Shown here: piece after piece, positions 56,403 through 64,000 of the stretch | Position numbering within the stretch: the first letter of the stretch is position 1 | Layout: every line of letters starts with the position of its first letter | Made by a program: the position numbers and the translations under genes | Assembly: GCF_016881005.1 (NCBI RefSeq) | Contig: NZ_JACOPV010000018.1 | Coordinates: 62,001 to 126,000 of the forward strand | Source: Pseudomonas arcuscaelestis | GTDB taxonomy: Bacteria; Pseudomonadota; Gammaproteobacteria; Pseudomonadales; Pseudomonadaceae | DNA: 64,000 nt | Direction: 5' to 3' | The notes under the pieces: model-generated | Databases searched by the model: none | Seen by the model: only the letters and a program-made list of their open reading frames with translations | Told to the model about the DNA's origin: nothing

Positions 56403-57212
56403 TCAGCGATTCAATACAGCAGCAACAGTAGCTACGTTATGAGCCAGGTGCACAGGGTTGATAGTGCCGACGATAGCACTGCAGACGCCAGGGTGGCCAA
56501 ACAGCAGTTCAAAGCTGGCGCGCACCGGGTCTACCCCGGGGCTCAGGCACACATGGCCACTGGCGAGGGCTTTTTTTATCAGGATGGCTTTGCCATGCGC
56601 AGCGGCATAGTCGAGCACCGGGCGTTCTGCCTGCTCGTTCAGATTGTAGGTGACCATGGCGCAGTCGCCGCGTTCAAGTGCCTTCAGGCCGCCCTCAACC
56701 GTCTTGCCGGAAAGACCAAACCCGCCAATCTTGCCTTCCTGCTTCAACGCCTCGAGGGTTTGGTACACCTCTTCGTGCTCAAGGATATGCAGGTCATTGC
56801 CATCGGAATGGACCAGCACCAGGTCGATGTGGTCGGTTTCCAGGCGTTTGAGGCTGCGTTCGATGGAGAAGCGTGTGTGGCTGGCACTGAAGTCGAAACG
56901 TGATTGACCCTCGTCGAATTCTTCACCGACCTTGCTGACGATTACCCACTGTTCGCGCTGGCCGCGCAGCAGCGGGCCAAGACGCTCTTCGCTGCGACCA
57001 TAGGCTGGGGCCGTGTCGATCAGGTTGATGCCCAACTCGCGGGCCTGGACCAGCAGCAGTCGCGCCTGATCGTCGTCTGGAATAGTAAAACCGTTGGGGT
57101 ATTTGACGCCTTGATCACGCCCCAGCTTGACCGTACCCAGGCCTAGCGGCGATACACGCAAGCCGGTACTGCCCAAGGGGCGGTGCAGATTGTGGAGAGT
57201 CGGCAGGCTCAT
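56403..57212 (-). CDS. Aldo/keto reductase
   Basis: 269 aa. TIM-barrel AKR with catalytic DTAPAYG (Asp, Tyr), SKVGEEF (Lys), and LVHSDG (His), plus GLGTVKLG at the start. It reduces carbonyls with NAD(P)H; substrate not deducible. Its ATG overlaps the stop of the upstream flavoprotein by ATGA (four bases), so the two are one operon. It ends 47 bp before the Nudix-like gene. Confidence 0.88.
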   Translation of the reverse strand: MSLPTLHNLHRPLGSTGLRVSPLGLGTVKLGRDQGVKYPNGFTIPDDDQARLLLVQARELGINLIDTAPAYGRSEERLGPLLRGQREQWVIVSKVGEEFDEGQSRFDFSASHTRFSIERSLKRLETDHIDLVLVHSDGNDLHILEHEEVYQTLEALKQEGKIGGFGLSGKTVEGGLKALERGDCAMVTYNLNEQAERPVLDYAAAHGKAILIKKALASGHVCLSPGVDPVRASFELLFGHPGVCSAIVGTINPVHLAHNVATVAAVLNR

Positions 57213-58384
57213 GGCAGCAGCTGCTCCCAGACGGGTACCGCCAGCGGTGGTTTAGGCAGTTCCAGCGCAGCAGGCTGAGCGCACGGCTTGATGCCGTCGC
57301 GTTCGAGGCTGGCCAGCACTCGGTCGGCAAAATCCGGTGCCAGTGCCAGTTTGGTCGGCCAACCAACCAGCACGCGGTCCTGCTCGGCGAGGAAGGCGTT
57401 GTCCGGGCGTACCAGGCCAGATTGGGCAGGCTCGGCGCGGTCGATGCGCACGGTAGCCCAGCGCACTTGGCTCAAGTCGACCCAGGGCAGCAGGCTGGCA
57501 ACTTCTTTTTTTGCTGCCGCAATCTGCGCTTCTGGCTCGCGGGCCACGCCGTCTGCTTCAGCCAGGTCGCCACCCAGGTACCAGACCCATTGGCCGTCGG
57601 CTGCGGGATGACTGGTAACCGTGATGCGTGGCTTGGGGCCACCGCCCAGGCAGTGGGCATACAAGGGCTTGAGGCTGGCACCCTTGGCCATGACCATGTG
57701 CAGTGGGCGGCGTTGCATGGCGGGTTGGCTCAGGCCGATGCTTTCGAGCAGACCGGCATTGCCGGCGCCAGCACTGAGTACGATGCGCTGGGCGCGGATC
57801 TCGCGGCCATCGACACGCAAGCCAAGCAGAGCGCCGTTTTCCTGCAGCGGCTCAATCTGCTGCCCGGCAAGCAGGCTGTCGCCGGCAAGCTCGGCGAGTC
57901 GGCTGAGCAGGCTCGGCACATCAACCACGAGTTCTGCCAGGCGATAGACCTTGCCCTTGAATGCGCGGTCCTGCAGAGCTGCTGGCAATTGCTCGCCCTT
58001 GACCTGGTCGACCCGCCCGCGCACTGCCTTGCTGGCGAAGAAGCTGGTCAGATTGCCCGCGAGAGTACCGGGAGACCACAGGTAATGGGCGTCGGACAAC
58101 AGGCGTACGCCGCTGAGGTCCAGCTCGCCGTTGCCCGCCAAGGCTTCGCTCCAGCGGCGCGGCATGTCGGCAATGGCTTCGGAGGCGCCGGTCAACGCGC
58201 CGTGCAGCGCGTACTTGGCGCCGCCATGAATAATCCCTTGGGATTTGAGGGTCTGCTCGCCACCGAGGCTGGCGCGTTCCACCACAACCGTCGAATAACC
58301 CAGGCGACGCAGGCGAGCATTGAGCCAGAGGCCTGCGACCCCTGCGCCGACGATCAATACGTCGGTGGAAATAACGGATGGCAT
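57209..58384 (-). CDS. FAD-dependent oxidoreductase (DAO family)
   Basis: 391 aa. N-terminal FAD motif VLIVGAGVAGLWLNARLRRLG and VVERASLGGEQT; a DAO-type body with SAGAGNAGLLESIGL and a glycerol-3-phosphate-dehydrogenase-like IHGGAKYALHGA segment. It likely oxidises an amine or hydroxyl group at the membrane or in the cytosol. It precedes the aldo/keto reductase with overlapping codons. No substrate can be named. Confidence 0.8.
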   Translation of the reverse strand: MPSVISTDVLIVGAGVAGLWLNARLRRLGYSTVVVERASLGGEQTLKSQGIIHGGAKYALHGALTGASEAIADMPRRWSEALAGNGELDLSGVRLLSDAHYLWSPGTLAGNLTSFFASKAVRGRVDQVKGEQLPAALQDRAFKGKVYRLAELVVDVPSLLSRLAELAGDSLLAGQQIEPLQENGALLGLRVDGREIRAQRIVLSAGAGNAGLLESIGLSQPAMQRRPLHMVMAKGASLKPLYAHCLGGGPKPRITVTSHPAADGQWVWYLGGDLAEADGVAREPEAQIAAAKKEVASLLPWVDLSQVRWATVRIDRAEPAQSGLVRPDNAFLAEQDRVLVGWPTKLALAPDFADRVLASLERDGIKPCAQPAALELPKPPLAVPVWEQLLP

Positions 58385-58437
58385 GCATGTACCTCACAAG
58401 CTTGGACAGAAGCCCAGTATACAGCCTGTGAGGAGAA

Positions 58438-58770
58438 TCAATGCCCGGCGGTTTTCGAGAAGACCTGGATCACCACCACGCCACCCACGATCATGGCCAT
58501 GCCGAGCATTGCCGGGATGTCGAGTTTCTGCCCATAAATCACCAGCGCGGCGATGCTGATCAAGACTATACCCAGACCCGACCAGATGGCATACGCGATG
58601 CCCACCGGAATGCTGCGTACCACCAGGGTCAACATCCAGAACGCCACGGCATAGCCACAGACCATCAGCAGCAAGGGCAAGGGAGTGCTCAACCCTTTTA
58701 CGGCCTTCATCGAGGCGGTGGCGATGACTTCGGCGCAGATGGCGATAGCCAGGTAGGTGTAGGCATTCAT
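58438..58770 (-). CDS. emrE: Small multidrug resistance transporter EmrE
   Basis: 110 aa with four membrane helices. Glu14 (ICAEVIAT), the proton/drug-binding residue of SMR pumps, is present, as are IPVGIAYAIWSGLG and the C-terminal TAGH typical of Pseudomonas EmrE. GAGGA precedes the ATG. It acts as an antiparallel dimer exporting quaternary cations. A divergent LysR gene with an interrupted palindrome faces it, a usual SMR regulation layout in this genus. Confidence 0.88.
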   Translation of the reverse strand: MNAYTYLAIAICAEVIATASMKAVKGLSTPLPLLLMVCGYAVAFWMLTLVVRSIPVGIAYAIWSGLGIVLISIAALVIYGQKLDIPAMLGMAMIVGGVVVIQVFSKTAGH

Positions 58771-58830
58771 GTGATGTTCCTCTGATCTGGTTGAGCATTC
58801 TAGAGCAAGTCTGAATGGGGTAAAGTCATT

Positions 58831-58853
58831 ACCTATCTGTATTGGAGATAGGT
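58831..58853. promoter_or_regulatory. LysR-type operator between emrE and the regulator
   Basis: ACCTATCT and AGATAGGT are perfect 8-bp inverted arms around a 7-nt spacer; it contains ATC-N9-GAT, fitting the T-N11-A LysR box. The regulator's own ATG lies 4 bp past it and emrE starts 60 bp away, so it could serve both. Confidence 0.65.
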
Positions 58854-58856
58854 GGC

Positions 58857-59747
58857 ATGGCGCAGCAGTGGAATCTGGAGCAGCTTCGGTTGTTTGTCGC
58901 GGTGGCCGAGCAACGATCGTTTTCAGCGGTAGCCCGCGTGCAGCGCAAGGCGCAGTCGGCAGTGAGCAATGCCATCGCCCTGCTCGAGGCAGACTTGGGT
59001 GTGACCCTGTTTGAACGCAGTAGCGGTCGCCAGCCGCGTTTGACTGAAGCCGGAACCGCCTTGCTGGAGGATGCTCGCGAGTTGTTGCGCCAGTGTGAGC
59101 GCCTGGACGGCCGCGCACTGGCACTGCTGCGCGGCCAGGAAGCGCAGCTACGCGTAGCGCAGGACGAAGCCATGCCCTATCAGCCAGTGATCGACAGTCT
59201 CGACGAGTTGGCCCAGCAGTTCCCCATGCTGGAAGTGCAGTTGGCCAGCGGGGCGCAGGGTGATGTGGCGCGCAAGTTGGTCGAGCGGCGTGCCGATCTG
59301 GGCCTGCTCTTTCATCACGAACGCATGCCGCAGGCACTGGAGCGTCGAGCCTTGGGGCGTGTGGAAATGGTGACGGTCTGCGCAGTCGATCATCCGCTGG
59401 CACGGTTGGGCAGGGTCAATCGGCAGCAATTGGCGCGGCATCGACAGTTGCTGATCGCCCCACAGGAAAGTGGTTATCCGGGCGGTGAACCGATCAGTCC
59501 GCAGATCTGGCGCGCCGACAGTTTTTACGCCATGGCCGAACTGCTGATGCGTGGCTTGGGCTGGGCCTGGCTGCCTCGGCACGTAGTGCAGTATCCGACC
59601 TATCACGCGCAAATGGTGGAGTTGTCCTGCGAATGGACACCGCCTGCGCTGGTGGTGGAGTTGGTCTGGCGTCGCGATGAGCCCTTGGGCCCTGCGGCGC
59701 AGTGGTTGGCTGAACGCTTCGCCGTGCACTTACGAGCCATTGGCTAG
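58857..59747 (+). CDS. LysR-family transcriptional regulator
   Basis: 296 aa from ATG 58857; a TTG at 58842 inside the palindrome is rejected. HTH at residues about 4-62 (RLFVAVAEQRSFSAVARVQRKAQSAVSNAIALLE), then the periplasmic-binding-like effector domain. Divergent from emrE with an interrupted palindrome between, so it likely controls emrE and itself. Effector unknown. It ends 14 bp before waaA on the same strand. Confidence 0.88.
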   Translation: MAQQWNLEQLRLFVAVAEQRSFSAVARVQRKAQSAVSNAIALLEADLGVTLFERSSGRQPRLTEAGTALLEDARELLRQCERLDGRALALLRGQEAQLRVAQDEAMPYQPVIDSLDELAQQFPMLEVQLASGAQGDVARKLVERRADLGLLFHHERMPQALERRALGRVEMVTVCAVDHPLARLGRVNRQQLARHRQLLIAPQESGYPGGEPISPQIWRADSFYAMAELLMRGLGWAWLPRHVVQYPTYHAQMVELSCEWTPPALVVELVWRRDEPLGPAAQWLAERFAVHLRAIG

Positions 59748-59761
59748 TACACTTCGGCGCC

Positions 59762-61030
59762 ATGAATAGAACACTTTATACCCTGCTGTTTCACCTGGGC
59801 CTGCCGCTGGTTGCGCTGCGCCTGTACCTGCGTTCGCGCAAAGCGCCGGCCTACGCCAAGCGTATTGGCGAACGCTTCGCTATCAACCTGCCGGCCATGC
59901 GCAAAGGCGGCATTTGGGTGCATGCGGTGTCAGTGGGCGAGAGCATCGCTGCGGCGCCGATGATTCGCGCGTTGTTGCAGGCTTATCCACAGCTGCCGAT
60001 TACCATCACCTGCATGACTCCGACAGGTTCGGAGCGGGTCCAGGCGATGTTCGCCAATGAGCCACGTATCCAGCATTGCTACTTGCCCTATGACCTGCCC
60101 TGGGCGGCGGGGCGTTTTCTCGATCATGTCCAGCCCAAGCTTGCGGTGATCATGGAAACCGAGCTCTGGCCCAACCATATTCACCAGTGTGCCAAGCGTG
60201 CTATTCCGGTGGCGCTGGCCAATGCGCGGTTGTCTGAGCGCTCGGCGCGAGGTTATGCCCGTTTTGCCAAGCTGACCCGGCCGATGCTGGCCGAGATGAG
60301 TCTGATTGCGGTGCAGACCGAAACCGAAGCGCAGCGCTTTCGCCAGTTGGGGGCCAGGCCTGAATCTGTTCAGGTGACCGGCTCGATCAAGTTTGACCTG
60401 AGGATCGACGAGCAATTGCTGCCGCGTGCCAGGTCGCTGCGTGAGCAATGGCACGCCACTCAGCGTCCGCTGTGGATCGCTGCCAGTACCCACGAGGGCG
60501 AGGATGAAGTGATTTTGGCTGCCCATCGGCAATTACTTGAGCATCACGCCGATGCCTTACTGATTCTCGTGCCGCGGCATCCGGAACGCTTCAACAACGT
60601 GTTCGAGCTGTGCGCTGCGCAGTTTCCGACGATTCGACGCTCAAGCGGCGAGCCGGTGGGCGCGGATACGGCGGTCATGCTCGGCGACACCATGGGCGAG
60701 TTGCTGTTTCTCTATGCCTTGGCGGACATCGCGTTTGTCGGTGGCAGCCTGGTGCCAAACGGTGGCCACAACCTGTTGGAGCCAGCGGCGCTGTCGTTGC
60801 CGGTGATCAGTGGCCCACACCTGTTCAACTTTCTCGAGATTGCAACCATGCTGCGTGACGCTGGGGCGCTTCAGGAAGTGGACGACGCCCACGGCCTGGC
60901 GGCTGCGATTCGGCGGTTGATCGAGTTGCCGCAGGATGCGCGGCGTATGGGTGAAGCGGGGCGGGCGGTGATGAAGGCCAATCAGGGGGCCTTGCAGCGA
61001 TTGCTCGAGGGGTTGGGACGATTGCTCTGA
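59762..61030 (+). CDS. waaA: 3-deoxy-D-manno-octulosonic acid (Kdo) transferase
   Basis: 422 aa, full length. Transfers Kdo from CMP-Kdo to lipid IVA on the inner leaflet, starting LPS core assembly. Seen: an N-terminal membrane-anchoring helix, WVHAVSVGESIAAAPMI, METELWPNH, and GGSLVPNGGHNLLEPA in the donor domain. Starts 14 bp after the LysR stop. Also called kdtA. Confidence 0.96.
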   Translation: MNRTLYTLLFHLGLPLVALRLYLRSRKAPAYAKRIGERFAINLPAMRKGGIWVHAVSVGESIAAAPMIRALLQAYPQLPITITCMTPTGSERVQAMFANEPRIQHCYLPYDLPWAAGRFLDHVQPKLAVIMETELWPNHIHQCAKRAIPVALANARLSERSARGYARFAKLTRPMLAEMSLIAVQTETEAQRFRQLGARPESVQVTGSIKFDLRIDEQLLPRARSLREQWHATQRPLWIAASTHEGEDEVILAAHRQLLEHHADALLILVPRHPERFNNVFELCAAQFPTIRRSSGEPVGADTAVMLGDTMGELLFLYALADIAFVGGSLVPNGGHNLLEPAALSLPVISGPHLFNFLEIATMLRDAGALQEVDDAHGLAAAIRRLIELPQDARRMGEAGRAVMKANQGALQRLLEGLGRLL

Positions 61031-61035
61031 CGCCG

Positions 61036-61096
61036 TCGCGGGGCAGGCCCGCTCCCACGGCGGTTGGTGCCTGTGGGAGCGGACTTGCCCCGCGAT
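61036..61096. repeat. REP palindrome pair
   Basis: TCGCGGGGCAGGCCCGCTCCCA and an inverted partner ending in GCCCCGCGAT, between the convergent waaA and tolC genes. Confidence 0.85.
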
Positions 61097-61102
61097 GCTT
61101 GT

Positions 61103-62536
61103 TCAAGGCCGGGCGTTGAAGTTGGCCTGCGCAGCAGCAGCCAGGTCTGGCGGCAGGAAGTCCTTGTCCGGGTTGTAGTCCGGTTTCAGGTAGCGGCTCA
61201 GATCCGTCAGGTCTTGCGGGCTCAAGGTCCCGGCAGCCTGTTTGAGGCGCAGATTGTCGAGGATGTAGTCATAGCGGGTGTTGTTGTAGTCGCGTACCGA
61301 GGTGTACAGCTGGCGCTGGGCATCGAGCACATCGACGATGTTGCGCGTACCGACCTGATAACCGATCTCGGTCGCTTCCAGGGCGCTCTGGTTGGAGATG
61401 ATCGATTGCTTGCGCGCCTGTACCTGCTCGACGTCGGTGTTCACTGCGCGGTGCAGGTTGCGGGTGTTCTCCACCACCTGGCGACGCAGGCTTTCACGCT
61501 GTTGCTCGCTCTGGTTCAGGCGCTGATAGGCCTCGCGCACTTGCGAGCTGGTCAGGCCGCCGCTGTAGATCGGGATATTCAACTGCAGGCCGATAGTGGT
61601 CTGCTCCACATCACCCCGGTAATTCTGCCCGGTAAGGTTCGGGTTGGTGAAGCCGAGGTTGTCGTTGTCACCTTTCTGGTATTGGGCAACGGCATCGACG
61701 GTTGGCGCGTGGCCGGCCTTGCGCTGGCGCAGGGTTTCTTCGGCGGCGCTGACGGCGTAGTTGTTTGCCAACAGGTTGAGGTTCTGTTTGCCAGCCGTTT
61801 CGACCCAGGCCTTGGCGTCATTTGGCACCGGGACCTGTACAGGCAGGGTATGGCGGATGCCTTGAATCGAGGTGTAGTCGCGGTTGGTCAGGGTAATCAA
61901 CGCCTCGAACGCATCGTCAACCTGACGTTGCGCCACGATCCGGTTGGCGCGGGCGGTGTCATAGCTGGCCTGGGACTGCAGCACGTCGGTCTTGTCGGAA
62001 AGGCCAACATCGAAGCGCTCGTTGGACTGGTCCAGCTGGCGTTTGAAGGCGGCTTCTTCTGCCTTGGTCGACGCCAGGTTGTCCTGGGCACGCAGGACCG
62101 AGAAATAATTATCGGCAGTTTGCAGGATCAGGTTCTGTTCAGTGGCTGAAAGCTCCAGCGCTGATTGTTCATTGATCGCTTCTGCAGCTTGCAGCTGGAA
62201 CCAGCGATCGGCGCGGAAAATCGGCTGGGCCAGGGTCGCGGACCAGGAGTTGCCACTGCGACTCGAGGTAATCGACGGATCATCGATCTTGGTGCGGGTG
62301 TTCAACATTTCGGCACCGGCCGAAAGGTTCGGCAGCAGGCCGGCGCGGGCCTGAGGTACCACTTCCTTTTGCGCACCATAGTTGGCGCGGGCCGCGGCCA
62401 GATCGGCGTTGTTATCCACAGCTTCCTGGTAGACGCTGACCAGATCGGTTTTTGCCGACAGGGGCGGGTCTGCTGCCCAGGCCATTCCGTTGGTAGCACA
62501 AGACACGGCAAGGGCCAGTGAAAGTTTGCGCAGCAT
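61103..62536 (-). CDS. tolC: TolC-family outer membrane channel protein
   Basis: 477 aa from ATG 62536 (AAGGA upstream); a six-codon extension is rejected because the signal begins at MLRKLSLALA. A cleavable signal ends at WAAD. The body carries two repeats of the TolC helical barrel (SSLQAAEAINEQSALELSATEQNLIL and SEQQRESLRRQVVENTRNLHRAVN regions) with beta-barrel segments around NYFSVLRA and GGLTSSQVR. It forms the exit duct for efflux or type I secretion. In P. aeruginosa the gene beside thiC is opmH; no pump gene is present here. Confidence 0.92.
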   Translation of the reverse strand: MLRKLSLALAVSCATNGMAWAADPPLSAKTDLVSVYQEAVDNNADLAAARANYGAQKEVVPQARAGLLPNLSAGAEMLNTRTKIDDPSITSSRSGNSWSATLAQPIFRADRWFQLQAAEAINEQSALELSATEQNLILQTADNYFSVLRAQDNLASTKAEEAAFKRQLDQSNERFDVGLSDKTDVLQSQASYDTARANRIVAQRQVDDAFEALITLTNRDYTSIQGIRHTLPVQVPVPNDAKAWVETAGKQNLNLLANNYAVSAAEETLRQRKAGHAPTVDAVAQYQKGDNDNLGFTNPNLTGQNYRGDVEQTTIGLQLNIPIYSGGLTSSQVREAYQRLNQSEQQRESLRRQVVENTRNLHRAVNTDVEQVQARKQSIISNQSALEATEIGYQVGTRNIVDVLDAQRQLYTSVRDYNNTRYDYILDNLRLKQAAGTLSPQDLTDLSRYLKPDYNPDKDFLPPDLAAAAQANFNARP

Positions 62537-62644
62537 AGGGCGATCCTTGAACAATTGAGTGTTTCTGAACCGGTGAGTGTAGATGCGCAGGCACTTTGCA
62601 ACAATCCGCCAATTGCGCCATTTATCGTCAATGCGCTTGTACAG

Positions 62645-62674
62645 TTGGCTTTGCAGGCAAGAGCAGACTAGACT
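62645..62674 (+). promoter_or_regulatory. Candidate thiC promoter
   Basis: TTGGCT (62645-62650), 18-nt spacer and TAGACT (62669-62674). The predicted start near 62681 puts the whole TPP riboswitch at the 5' end of the transcript. Confidence 0.5.
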
Positions 62675-62683
62675 GGGGCCGTT

Positions 62684-62771
62684 CTTGTCGGGGTGCCTTG
62701 CGTTGAGGCTGAGATCGGATAATCCGGATCCCGTTGAACCTGATCAGGTTAGCGCCTGCGTAGGGAACAAG
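62684..62771 (+). promoter_or_regulatory. TPP (THI-box) riboswitch upstream of thiC
   Basis: Canonical THI-element: CUUGUCGGGGUGCC, GGCUGAGAUCGGAU, CCGUUGAACCUGAUCAGGUUAG, GCGUAGGGAACAAG, with CUUGU pairing with ACAAG to close the first helix. It senses thiamine pyrophosphate. A terminator-like hairpin 85 nt downstream is the likely expression platform. Confidence 0.97.
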
Positions 62772-62835
62772 ATTTCTCGCTTTCCCGGCGAGTCTCTTGT
62801 GTCAGGTCCGGGAATGTCGAGCCAGCCGTAAGTAG

Positions 62836-64000
<1,165 letters not shown>

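Overview
This window is core chromosome of a Pseudomonas, most likely of the P. putida group. The evidence is the gene order (rhlE, sahH-metF, mltA, ligB, metK, tktA-epd-pgk-fba, a CfcR-like regulator, dbpA, putA/putP, an LPS core cluster, msbA, hldE, waaA, tolC, thiC), the even GC-rich composition, and REP-type palindromes built on a GCGGGGCAAGCCCGCTCCCAC core in many intergenic gaps. I see no rRNA, tRNA, CRISPR array, prophage or insertion sequence. Almost every base is assigned to a gene. Only two gaps exceed 300 bp: the sahH leader, which holds a promoter and an SAH riboswitch, and the putA/putP divergent region, which holds an array of PutA-type operators.

Layout. 1-14.9 kb: rhlE helicase (cut by the left edge), an orphan solute-binding protein, the sahH-metF unit behind an S-adenosylhomocysteine (SAH) riboswitch, a thioesterase, a CPA1 antiporter, an EamA permease, a MAPEG protein, mltA, a cytochrome c' lipoprotein, a DUF1090 protein, ligB, metK and an ArsR-type HTH/methyltransferase fusion that heads the metK operon. 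15-21.3 kb: central carbon genes tktA, epd, pgk and fba, with two small lipoproteins between pgk and fba. 21.4-32.4 kb: a REC-PAS-GGDEF-EAL regulator (CfcR type), a YgjP-like peptidase, a winged-helix protein, an ElaA acetyltransferase, a second orphan binding protein, YccS, a YhiN flavoprotein, DbpA and an MFS pump. 32.4-43 kb: a TldE/TldD-like pair, a long acyl-CoA dehydrogenase, and the divergent putA and putP genes. 43-61 kb: rlmJ, then a tightly packed LPS core operon (carbamoyltransferase, GT4 transferase, Mig-14-like protein, PIG-L deacetylase, CgeB-like transferase, membrane-anchored GT2), a convergent kinase-like gene, msbA, hldE, a degenerate Nudix-like protein, an oxidoreductase pair, emrE with a LysR regulator, and waaA. 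61-64 kb: tolC and thiC behind a TPP riboswitch (thiC cut by the right edge).

How the genes work together. Three themes stand out. (1) Methionine cycle: sahH-metF is read by an RNA SAH sensor, while metK follows a SahR-like protein whose methyltransferase domain probably senses SAH and which has a near-perfect 26-bp palindrome in front of it. (2) Proline catabolism: PutA carries its own ribbon-helix-helix DNA-binding domain and the shared put promoter region holds seven exact GTTGCA/TGCAAC sites. (3) Envelope: LPS core assembly and export genes (wapO-type through msbA, hldE, waaA) make up about 10 kb. Less expected are a DNA ligase with a secretion signal, a kinase-like LPS protein lacking the catalytic Asp, and a GGDEF-EAL protein whose EAL half looks inactive.
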